Notes: a model not told the origin generated them from the letters alone. A stretch of 5,906 nucleotides of DNA from SVQP01 sp045587385 (GCA_045587385.1 JAZNCE010000079.1:1-5906), one strand, 5' to 3'; shown: positions 1 to 5,473, numbered from the stretch's first letter. Numbers and translations are program-made.

Positions 1-443
1 GATGCGTCCACGCTGACGGGAGTCTCCAGGAAATTGGCCTTCAGCAGCAGGGCATTGGAAACCACACAGATATCGGTGCACAGGCCGATGAGCTGAATGT
101 CCAGCTTTTCCGGATCATAGTTTTCCCGGATATACTCCGGCAGTGCCACCGAGCCGAAGGTGGGCTTTTCGATGGCCGCGTATGCCTTTTTATCCAAAGC
201 GGCTTGCACGCGGGCATCCAGCTGCCAGCCGTCCGTTCCCTTAACGCAGTGAGGCACAGGCAGATTTTTGCCTTCTTGAGTGTCCATATAATCCTCGGCA
301 TGGGTGTCGTAGGTGACGAGAACATCCCCCTCCCACCCCTCGATTTTTCGAATTACATTGTCCACGATGGCCACCGCCTCGGCCGATCCGAGAGCACCAT
401 CCACAAAATCCTTTTGCATATCGACTACAACCAAAATTTTCAT
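1..443 (-). CDS. Isochorismatase/nicotinamidase-family cysteine hydrolase, C-terminus cut by window edge
   Basis: The frame reads leftward from ATG at 443-441 and stays open for 147 codons to the window edge, so the C-terminus (some 30-40 residues in this family) is missing. Visible family signatures are VVDMQKDF near the N-terminus (D8), a metal-site pattern D46-x-H48 plus H65, IEKPTFGS (K93), and GLCTDICVVSNA (C126). D8, K93 and C126 match the Asp-Lys-Cys catalytic triad of the superfamily, in which the cysteine attacks an amide or ester carbonyl. The D/H/H set fits the metal site of nicotinamidases, so hydrolysis of nicotinamide to nicotinate (NAD salvage) is the best guess, but other small amides cannot be excluded without the rest of the protein. 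It is cytoplasmic, with no signal peptide. AAAGGAG at 459-453 precedes the ATG. It lies 12 nt after the metallophosphoesterase stop and is probably co-transcribed with it. Confidence 0.9.
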   Translation of the reverse strand, partial: MKILVVVDMQKDFVDGALGSAEAVAIVDNVIRKIEGWEGDVLVTYDTHAEDYMDTQEGKNLPVPHCVKGTDGWQLDARVQAALDKKAYAAIEKPTFGSVALPEYIRENYDPEKLDIQLIGLCTDICVVSNALLLKANFLETPVSVDA

Positions 444-459
444 GATATTTCTCCTTTAA
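444..459 (-). promoter_or_regulatory. Ribosome site overlapping upstream stop codon (translational coupling)
   Basis: Read on the minus strand, the phosphoesterase stop TAA (458-456) lies inside the AAAGGAG ribosome site (459-453) of the cysteine hydrolase, and the next ATG starts at 443. A ribosome terminating on the first gene would sit on the start region of the second. This fixes the cysteine hydrolase start and argues for one bicistronic mRNA. Coupling itself is inferred. Confidence 0.65.
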
Positions 460-1211
460 TTGATTTGAATACAAACGACCTCGCAGGGATTGAACAAGCG
501 CGGAATAATACCGCCCGTGTTTGCCGTACCGCGGGAAATGACCAGTCTGCCCTCATGCACCCCCGACGTGTATTTGGGGAAAATGCCTTGATCGGGCGCG
601 TACAATCCTTTGCCGAACAGCCGCCATTGACCGCCGTGCGCGTGTCCCGCAAGCACCAGGTCAACGTCCTTGTCGCGCAGATATTTGGCGTAATACTCGG
701 GATGGTGGCAAAGCAATATCTTATAACCGTCATGGGCAAAAAACGCGTCCAGCGCGTCCAAATCGGGCTTGCCGTCAGCATTCAGCAGCCCCGTGCCGAG
801 CCCGCCTATGGCAATTTTCTGCCACTGTGCGTACGTATTATCCAAAAAGCATGCACCGCTCTCTTTGATACGCGCCATATTCTCGGGCGTGATACGCGCG
901 CCCTTTTGCGCAGACGGATACTTGCGCAGATGCTTATGGCTTGCGCCTACCTCGTGGTTTCCCGGTGCGTAAAACGTGGGCGCTATCTTGGGCAACGCAC
1001 GCAAGGCGGCATATCCATAGGCATTTTTGTCGTCCATGGTGCCGTCCAGCGCCTCGGTCAGATCTCCCGCGATGCATATGATGTCGGGACTGATCTTGCC
1101 AAGTGCCTTTATGACCTGCAAGGGGTCTCGGCTGTGCAGATCGGCAACCAGCGCAATACGCAGCGAGCGCGGCAAACGATCGGTCTTGATGGTGTAATTC
1201 TTGATTCTCAT
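456..1211 (-). CDS. Calcineurin-like metallophosphoesterase (YkuE/YaeI-type)
   Basis: This 251-residue protein carries the full metallophosphoesterase motif series: DLH (D24, H26), GD (D50), GNHE (N85, H86), a CHHP block (H169, H170) and GHAHGG (H190, H192). These bind the two metal ions that activate water for phosphoester cleavage. The order, spacing and length fit the YkuE/YaeI/LpxG-like branch, whose known members act on lipid-linked or cell-envelope phosphoesters. Here the N-terminus (MRIKNYTIKT) has no signal peptide or membrane segment, so a cytoplasmic or peripheral location is inferred, and the substrate cannot be told. The frame stays open 259 codons further upstream, but that part lies antisense to the PPTase gene. 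TAAGGAA at 1224-1218, six nt before the ATG at 1211-1209, and a consensus promoter just upstream fix the start. It is first in an operon with the cysteine hydrolase. Confidence 0.93.
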   Translation of the reverse strand: MRIKNYTIKTDRLPRSLRIALVADLHSRDPLQVIKALGKISPDIICIAGDLTEALDGTMDDKNAYGYAALRALPKIAPTFYAPGNHEVGASHKHLRKYPSAQKGARITPENMARIKESGACFLDNTYAQWQKIAIGGLGTGLLNADGKPDLDALDAFFAHDGYKILLCHHPEYYAKYLRDKDVDLVLAGHAHGGQWRLFGKGLYAPDQGIFPKYTSGVHEGRLVISRGTANTGGIIPRLFNPCEVVCIQIN

Positions 1212-1238
1212 AGCAAATTCCTTACGTGTATTGTTATT

Positions 1239-1267
1239 ATTATAGCGTAAATTTTTTCCGATGTCAA
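1239..1267 (-). promoter_or_regulatory. Sigma-A promoter for the metallophosphoesterase operon
   Basis: On the minus strand, TTGACA (1267-1262) and TATAAT (1244-1239) are separated by exactly 17 nt, a perfect consensus match. Transcription should start near 1232, giving a leader of about 20 nt that holds little more than the ribosome site. Its -35 box lies only 8 bp from the -35 of the divergent PPTase promoter. Confidence 0.88.
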
Positions 1268-1275
1268 GATTTTGC

Positions 1276-1304
1276 TTGACGCGGACGCGTAGATTTGCTA
1301 TAAT
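1276..1304 (+). promoter_or_regulatory. Sigma-A promoter for the PPTase gene
   Basis: TTGACG (1276-1281), a 17-nt spacer and TATAAT (1299-1304) make a near-perfect promoter. TGC directly before the -10 adds an extended -10 element. The expected start is around 1311, leaving a leader of about 20 nt with the ribosome site GGAGGTG at 1321-1327. Confidence 0.88.
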
Positions 1305-1331
1305 AAACGTATCAATCACGGGAGGTGCGGC

Positions 1332-1952
1332 ATGACGTACGAGCTTTGCAATATTGGCGATTATACCGAAGCGCAATACGACGCCATGTATCGCGCCGCT
1401 GCGCCCGAAAGGCAGGCACGTGCGGACAAGTTCAAGCATGAGGACGACCGCAAACGCTGTCTGTGTGCCGATATGCTGGCAAGAAAAATGCTTGCCGAGG
1501 CTGCGAACGTTGCGCCCGAGGAGATTGCGTTCACGTATGGTGAAAAAGGCAAGCCGCATGCCAACCTTCCCCTGCACTTCAACGTCAGCCATGCGGGAGC
1601 ATACGTGCTTTGTGCCGTTGCGAAAACGCCGATCGGTGCGGATATCGAGCAGATCAAGCCTTTCCGCGCAGGCATGGTGGCGCGGTATTTCACCGCTGCC
1701 GAGGCGGCGTACGTTTGGAACGGTACCCCTATCCCCGACGGCAACGTGACCGATGCCGACACCTGCGCGCGGTTCTATCGCGTGTGGACGGCAAAGGAGG
1801 CGTACGTCAAAATGACGGGCACGGGGATTTCCACCGATCTCGGTGCCGTTGCCTTTGATCCCGACGCGCACACCGTGTGCGGCGTCACATTGATCACGCC
1901 CGACGCCCCCGAGGGCTACGTTATCAGCATATTGAAAAGCGACCTTGCGTAA
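1332..1952 (+). CDS. Sfp-type 4'-phosphopantetheinyl transferase
   Basis: This 206-residue enzyme would move the 4'-phosphopantetheine arm of coenzyme A onto a serine of acyl or peptidyl carrier proteins, turning apo into holo forms. Family motifs appear in order: a basic stretch RKRCLCADMLARKML (40-54), GKPH (73-76), FNVSHAG (83-89), IGADIE (101-106) and FYRVWTAKEAYVKMTGTGIS (148-167). D104, E106 and E156 match the Mg-binding acidic residues, and W152, K155, E156 and K160 are the conserved WxxKEAxxK block. The length is slightly short for Sfp (about 225) and longer than AcpS (about 120), so it is Sfp-type rather than AcpS. The start is set by GGAGGTG five nt upstream. No carrier protein, polyketide or peptide synthase gene is in the window, so its partner is unknown. 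It is a single-gene unit with its own promoter and terminator. Confidence 0.94.
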   Translation: MTYELCNIGDYTEAQYDAMYRAAAPERQARADKFKHEDDRKRCLCADMLARKMLAEAANVAPEEIAFTYGEKGKPHANLPLHFNVSHAGAYVLCAVAKTPIGADIEQIKPFRAGMVARYFTAAEAAYVWNGTPIPDGNVTDADTCARFYRVWTAKEAYVKMTGTGISTDLGAVAFDPDAHTVCGVTLITPDAPEGYVISILKSDLA

Positions 1953-1966
1953 AGGCCGCTTTTTTC
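1935..1966 (+). terminator. Intrinsic terminator with the PPTase stop codon in its loop
   Basis: AAAAGCG (1935-1941) pairs with CGCTTTT (1957-1963). After one A-C mismatch (1942/1956), CCTT (1943-1946) pairs with AAGG (1952-1955). The loop GCGTA (1947-1951) contains the first two bases of the stop TAA (1950-1952). A six-T run (1960-1965) forms the 3' arm and tail. The left arm is coding sequence for the last PPTase residues. Confidence 0.8.
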
Positions 1967-1972
1967 TATATC

Positions 1973-2001
1973 TGCATAAACGCTGCAAAAGCTGTCATAA
2001 T
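1973..2001 (+). promoter_or_regulatory. Possible extended -10 promoter for the alpha/beta hydrolase
   Basis: CATAAT (1996-2001) preceded by TGT (1993-1995) looks like an extended -10 element. The hexamer 17 nt upstream (TGCATA, 1973-1978) matches the -35 consensus in only three positions. A promoter is expected here because a terminator closes the previous gene. This one is clearly weaker than the other four in the window. Confidence 0.4.
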
Positions 2002-2019
2002 AGGAGTATTACGTATTTC

Positions 2020-2026
2020 AAGGGAG
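2020..2026 (+). promoter_or_regulatory. Ribosome binding site that decides the hydrolase start
   Basis: AAGGGAG lies five nt before ATG 2032. The frame is open further upstream, to an ATG at 1945, but that ATG has no ribosome site and lies inside the PPTase terminator stem. ATG 2032 is therefore taken as the start. Confidence 0.75.
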
Positions 2027-2031
2027 TTTTT

Positions 2032-3126
2032 ATGAGCGTTTTAACCGTTACCGCCACGGCGTTGGCTCTTCCCTGCGCGTTTGCCTTGACGCGCGCGGGG
2101 CAGATCTGGCGGCATGGCATTGTGTCAAAGCACGGTATTGAGGAATGTCGCTACGTGACTTTAGGCGGCATCAGGCAATATATTCAGATCCGCGGGCAGG
2201 ACACTCACAACCCGCTCATCCTGTTTTTGCACGGCGGTCCGGGCAATCCCACCTCCTGCCTTTCCTACCACTATCAAAAACAGCTCGAGCAGGACTTTAC
2301 CTTGGTCAACTGGGATCAGCGCGGCTGTGGGCGCACCTTTTATGCCAGCCGCGGCAAGGATGCTCCCGTTTCCTGCGAGCAGATCCTTTGCGACCTTGAC
2401 GAGCTGATTACGTATCTCTGCGGTCGCTTTGGCAAACAAAAAATCATTCTGCTGGGCTATTCCTGGGGCACGGTGCCGGGGGTGCTATACGCCAAATCCC
2501 ACCCCGAGCGGCTGCATTGCTACCTATCGGTCTGCCAATGCGTGCATATTTTGTCGGGCGCGGTCTATGCTGCCGCACAAGCGGCTGCCAAGGCGCGTTT
2601 TGCGGGTGACGTCGCGCGTGCCGAGCGGCTGGAGGAGCAGATCAAGGACTTTTGTGCACGCAAGGAGCAATTCTCCAAAAGCGGATTTTTGGCGTATGCC
2701 CGTCTGCGTAACGCGACGTGCGCGTATCAAAGAAACACAGCCTGCAGACCCATGGCGGCATATATTGGCACGGGGCTGCTCTCTCCCGACAGTGACCTGC
2801 TGGATCTGCGCTGGAAGCTGCGGCAGATGCTTTTGCCACACGCCTATTTTGCGCATGAAGAGCCGCTCATTTGTTATCTTGGCATGGAGTTTGACCTGCG
2901 GCGTCTGCCCGCCTCTTTTGGCACGCCCGTCTATTTTTTAACAGCAGATGACGACCGCATCTGCCCTGCCGATATGATCGAGGAATACTATCGCAAAATC
3001 TCCGCTCCCGAAAAGCGTATTTTGCGCATCCCGGGAGGGACGCACACGGTGTTTTTTGACCAGCCGGAGGTGTTTTGTAATAGCGTCAGGACGCTATTGC
3101 AAAGTGATATTACGACTTCGTCGTAG
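2032..3126 (+). CDS. Alpha/beta hydrolase, proline iminopeptidase-like (peptidase family S33)
   Basis: This 364-residue protein shows the S33 layout: HGGPG oxyanion loop (67-71), NWDQRGCGRT (93-102), nucleophile elbow GYSWGT (S144), acid in TADDDRICP (D308 by alignment, with D306 and D307 beside it) and GGTHTVFF (H338). Ser-Asp-His are all present, so it should be an active serine hydrolase. Family members release N-terminal proline from peptides or hydrolyse small esters and lactones, and the sequence does not decide between them. It is about 50 residues longer than a typical iminopeptidase. The extra part is a hydrophobic N-terminus (residues 3-19, then R21, R27 and H28) that may be a membrane anchor or uncleaved signal. 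Residues 195-290 form the helical lid. The last seven residues (SDITTSS) and the stop are encoded by the first unit of the 22-bp repeat array, so the natural C-terminus was probably altered. It converges on the CotH gene. Confidence 0.9.
   Translation: MSVLTVTATALALPCAFALTRAGQIWRHGIVSKHGIEECRYVTLGGIRQYIQIRGQDTHNPLILFLHGGPGNPTSCLSYHYQKQLEQDFTLVNWDQRGCGRTFYASRGKDAPVSCEQILCDLDELITYLCGRFGKQKIILLGYSWGTVPGVLYAKSHPERLHCYLSVCQCVHILSGAVYAAAQAAAKARFAGDVARAERLEEQIKDFCARKEQFSKSGFLAYARLRNATCAYQRNTACRPMAAYIGTGLLSPDSDLLDLRWKLRQMLLPHAYFAHEEPLICYLGMEFDLRRLPASFGTPVYFLTADDDRICPADMIEEYYRKISAPEKRILRIPGGTHTVFFDQPEVFCNSVRTLLQSDITTSS
3073..3104 (+). repeat. Inverted repeat at the 3' end of the hydrolase gene
   Basis: AATAGCGT (3079-3086) and ACGCTATT (3091-3098) are perfect arms around the loop CAGG. 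Pairing continues outward with one T-G wobble, then G-C, T-A, T-A and T-A, ending at the first base of the repeat array. It is coding sequence (the CNSVRTLLQ part of the hydrolase), so it may be chance, but it sits directly against the array. Confidence 0.5.
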
Positions 3127-3177
3127 TGATATTCCGCCACAGGCGGAGTGATATTGTTGCTGCGCTGCAGTGATATT
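3103..3177 (+). repeat. 22-bp-period hairpin repeat array (four AGTGATATT words)
   Basis: AGTGATATT occurs exactly at 3103-3111, 3125-3133, 3147-3155 and 3169-3177, a strict 22-bp period. The three 13-nt inserts are ACGAC-TTC-GTCGT, CCGCC-ACA-GGCGG and GTTGC-TGC-GCTGC. The first two are perfect 5-bp hairpins with 3-nt loops and unrelated stem sequence. The third keeps the same size but has one T-T mismatch and one wobble. It spans the end of the hydrolase gene and most of the intergenic gap. I cannot assign a named repeat family. Confidence 0.9.
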
Positions 3178-3211
3178 TTAAGCCCAAAGCGAAATTCGCT
3201 TTGGGCTTAAA
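3177..3211. terminator. Probable bidirectional terminator between convergent genes
   Basis: A perfect 17-bp inverted repeat runs from TTTAAGCCC at the left end to GGGCTTAAA at the right end, centred on A3194. In RNA this gives a stem of about 14-15 bp with a small AAATT-type loop. It lies 7 nt past the CotH stop and 50 nt past the hydrolase stop. No long T-run follows on either strand (only TTA-rich flanks), so termination may be leaky or use the TTTAA ends of the stem. Confidence 0.7.
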
Positions 3212-3218
3212 GTTATTT

Positions 3219-5324
3219 TCAGTTAGTCAAAATGATGCTTTGCAAGTCAAATGCATCGCCCGGCTTGCCGCTACTAAAGAAGTCGAGACGAAGCTGATGC
3301 ACCTCACCGCTCCAAGCCACGGGAATGCGCACGGTGTGCCATTGCCCGTCAGCAATCGTATCGAAATGAACCGAAACGCCGCCCGTCGGGTTTTGATACT
3401 GCCCTGCGCACAGGAATATCTCACCGGTGTTTTCTTTTTTCGAATTGCTTGCGTGCGCACGGTAGGTAATCTCTATGACGCTGTAATCGTCCGCATCAAG
3501 CTGTGCACCGTTCTGCTCGTATTTGATGTGCACGTACGGGTCGTGCCCGTCACCGGCAATTCTCAGGCGGAAGTAGCCAAGTGCCGAATATACACCCTCG
3601 CTGCTGCTATAGCCCTCGAACAGATCGCTGCGGTCTGCCTTGGAAAAGTCCAGATGCGAAAATTCCTTGTCTTCCTCGTCCTCGGTCACCACGCGGTCAC
3701 CCCAAACGGTATCTAAATAGATCAGACGCTTGTTCAGCCAGCTGTAAACGAAGGACGCAGCATCCATGTGCTCTTCAAAGCCGAACACGTCATCAGCCTG
3801 GTGTCCTTGATTCATGGTACCAAGGATCTTCCAACGGTCAAAATTGCGATCAAACGAATCCTTGTGCAGCTGCGCATCGGCGGGAATGCTCTCGCAGATT
3901 GCAAACAGATCCTCGCGCTGCTCCATCCAGATGGGCTTGCACATTTCTCTGAACCACTCTGCATTGCAGAACAACACGTACCACGTATTGACGCGCATAC
4001 CGTCGCTGACAGAGAAATTCGCTGCATACAGCCCCTTGGGCGAGTGCGTCGTGCCGTATTTGGTGTTAGCAAGTGCAAAGTCAAAGTCCCAAGGAGGACC
4101 GAAGGTCAGCTTTCTTGCACCGTCGGGCGAGAGATCAATATACATATTGAACGTACCCGAGTCCAGATTCTTAACGATCTCGTCAGTCATATACATGCGC
4201 ACCGCAGATTCAATATCCACGTATGCTGCGATGGTTTCAATCTGCTTTTCCTCGTCGGTCGTACCCGTAAAGTCAGTCTTGCGTACCAGCTCCCAGTTCT
4301 CGTCCAACTCGTAATATTCGTTTTCAATAATGGCAAAGTAGCAAATACGCGCAATGTTGCCCACTACCTTGGCGCAAAAGTCGATCTGCTCGCGCGTGTA
4401 GTCACCGCCCGAGGAAAGCGAGAAATTACCGCCGCCAAACGACATGGTAGTGCCGTCAAGGTCGGTCATGGGCATGCCGCCGTAATTGATCTGCACGGTG
4501 TTGGGCTCGTCGGTTCTGCCGCCCTGCCCTACCATCAGATATCCGATCTCCAAATTGGTCTCGGCATCTTCCTTTTCATAGATATCCACGCGGTGCGGAT
4601 TGATCTGCGTCTGTTCGCATAAGAGGTACACGCCGCGGTAATCACCGTTGACGTACAGCTCGACCCACGTACAATCAGAGGCAAAGGAATAGCCGTCCAG
4701 CAGCTGCTGACACATACGGAAGGAAAGGCTGTTGCGCATGAGCGAATAATCGTAATAGTCCGCCATCAAACACCACGACTTGCATTTTGCGCCGTCGTTG
4801 AGTCCAAGCATGTTGCGCTTTTTGTCAAACTTGAGACGGAAGGGCTTCTTTTCGGTCACAGCGGTGGAGTTTCCGCGCACGCGAATATTGGCGGTGACAT
4901 CCTCAAACTGCATAGGCTCGGAGCAGTTTTCCAAGGTGACCGTGCAGGTCTTGTAGTGATCCTTGCTGGTCACGTCGTGTCCGTCAGTCGTATCAATGCG
5001 CAAAATGGGCAGCGTCCATGCCTGCTCTGCGGGAGGCGGCTCTGTGCCTTGCTCGGTACTTTGTTCGGTATCCTGCTCGGTAGTCTGCTCTGTATCGGGC
5101 GCGGTAGTCGGCTCTTCCGTTTGGGCAGGATCGGTGTCCGTACTCACGGGAGGCTCGGTAGAGTCCGCTCCGCTCTCCTCGTTGGGCTCAGAGGTCTCTT
5201 GCTCTGTAGGCTGCTCGGTCGTATGCTGCTCGTCACCGCTTTCGTTGCATGCGCTGAGCATGGGCAACAGCAAGGCAAACACCAAACACAAGCACAGGAA
5301 TAAGGATACGTATCTGTTCTTCAT
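3219..5324 (-). CDS. CotH kinase-family lipoprotein with C-terminal beta-rich domain
   Basis: The 701-residue protein starts with a lipoprotein signal peptide (MKNRYVSLFL onward) and a lipobox LSAC, with C26 the expected lipid-modified residue, so it should be anchored outside the membrane. Residues 34-101 are an acidic Thr/Glu/Pro/Gln linker. The CotH domain spans about 104-545, with IRVRGNST (147-154), KKPFRLKFD (159-167), a WCLMADYYDYSLMRN block (184-198), VNGDYRGVYLLCEQ (225-238) and the metal-site motif PWDFDFA (D413, D415). Bacillus CotH is an atypical kinase that phosphorylates spore-coat proteins; many clostridial relatives are surface proteins of unknown substrate. Residues about 556-701 look like a beta-sandwich, possibly carbohydrate-binding (GQWHTVRIPV and LRLDFF near the end). 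The extracellular part has 13 cysteines besides C26. AAAGGGG at 5337-5331 sets the start. It is a single-gene unit. Confidence 0.93.
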   Translation of the reverse strand: MKNRYVSLFLCLCLVFALLLPMLSACNESGDEQHTTEQPTEQETSEPNEESGADSTEPPVSTDTDPAQTEEPTTAPDTEQTTEQDTEQSTEQGTEPPPAEQAWTLPILRIDTTDGHDVTSKDHYKTCTVTLENCSEPMQFEDVTANIRVRGNSTAVTEKKPFRLKFDKKRNMLGLNDGAKCKSWCLMADYYDYSLMRNSLSFRMCQQLLDGYSFASDCTWVELYVNGDYRGVYLLCEQTQINPHRVDIYEKEDAETNLEIGYLMVGQGGRTDEPNTVQINYGGMPMTDLDGTTMSFGGGNFSLSSGGDYTREQIDFCAKVVGNIARICYFAIIENEYYELDENWELVRKTDFTGTTDEEKQIETIAAYVDIESAVRMYMTDEIVKNLDSGTFNMYIDLSPDGARKLTFGPPWDFDFALANTKYGTTHSPKGLYAANFSVSDGMRVNTWYVLFCNAEWFREMCKPIWMEQREDLFAICESIPADAQLHKDSFDRNFDRWKILGTMNQGHQADDVFGFEEHMDAASFVYSWLNKRLIYLDTVWGDRVVTEDEEDKEFSHLDFSKADRSDLFEGYSSSEGVYSALGYFRLRIAGDGHDPYVHIKYEQNGAQLDADDYSVIEITYRAHASNSKKENTGEIFLCAGQYQNPTGGVSVHFDTIADGQWHTVRIPVAWSGEVHQLRLDFFSSGKPGDAFDLQSIILTN
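5037..5096 (-). repeat. In-frame 12-bp tandem repeat encoding xTEQ in the CotH linker
   Basis: Residues 77-96 of the CotH protein read as five four-residue units (DTEQ, TTEQ, DTEQ, STEQ, GTEP). The DNA is a diverged 12-bp repeat built on a CTCGGTA-like word on the plus strand. Such runs in surface-protein linkers often vary in copy number between strains; that is family knowledge, not seen here. Confidence 0.75.
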
Positions 5325-5357
5325 AGATATCCCCTTTCTGTTATGATTTCTGTGCTT

Positions 5358-5386
5358 ATTTTACCAAAAAATGTGACGATTGTCAA
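5358..5386 (-). promoter_or_regulatory. Sigma-A promoter for the CotH lipoprotein
   Basis: On the minus strand, TTGACA (5386-5381), a 17-nt spacer and TAAAAT (5363-5358) form a strong promoter. The predicted start is near 5351, with a leader of about 26 nt. A strong sigma-A promoter argues for expression in growing cells rather than only during sporulation. Confidence 0.85.
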
Positions 5387-5400
5387 GTCGTTTTGATGAG

Positions 5401-5418
5401 ATACAGCTATAGCTGCAT
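5401..5418. promoter_or_regulatory. Palindrome between the divergent cotH and ssrA promoters, possible operator
   Basis: CAGCTATAGCTG (5404-5415) is a perfect 12-bp palindrome. Symmetry continues after one mismatch to AT/AT ends, giving an 18-bp dyad. It lies upstream of both -35 boxes, 14 bp from that of cotH and 26 bp from that of ssrA. A regulator site is possible; no known binding motif is recognised. Confidence 0.35.
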
Positions 5419-5444
5419 AAATTGCAATCCGACAGATTTCATGC

Positions 5445-5473
5445 TTGACAAATGGGCAAAAATGATATATAAT
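5445..5473 (+). promoter_or_regulatory. Sigma-A promoter for ssrA (tmRNA)
   Basis: TTGACA (5445-5450), a 17-nt spacer and TATAAT (5468-5473) match the consensus at all twelve positions, as expected for an abundant stable RNA. Initiation near 5480 would leave about 10 nt before the mature 5' end for RNase P to remove. Confidence 0.92.

Noticed and set aside
204..1250. 348-residue plus-strand frame
   Set aside because: It is the antisense of the metallophosphoesterase and cysteine hydrolase, whose catalytic motifs are intact. It has no recognisable motif or ribosome site.
1212..1988. N-terminal extension of the metallophosphoesterase by 259 codons
   Set aside because: The added part is antisense to the PPTase gene, has no family motif, and would run across the consensus promoter and ribosome site that sit directly before the ATG at 1211.
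1945..2031. Upstream ATG for the alpha/beta hydrolase
   Set aside because: It would overlap the PPTase stop and terminator and has no ribosome site, while ATG 2032 has AAGGGAG at ideal spacing.
3103..3177. CRISPR array
   Set aside because: The constant word is 9 bp and the inserts are 13 bp and self-complementary. CRISPR repeats are over 20 bp with unique non-palindromic spacers, and no cas gene is present.
3768..4622. 284-residue plus-strand frame, with a similar one at 3201-3716
   Set aside because: Both are antisense to the CotH-family gene, which is fully supported by its motifs. They are by-products of its codon bias.
4956..5346. Plus-strand frames of 115 and 127 residues opposite the CotH signal peptide and linker
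   Set aside because: Their Ser/Val/Cys or Leu/Gly/Arg-rich make-up is the reverse reading of the TEQ linker repeat. No ribosome site or motif supports them.
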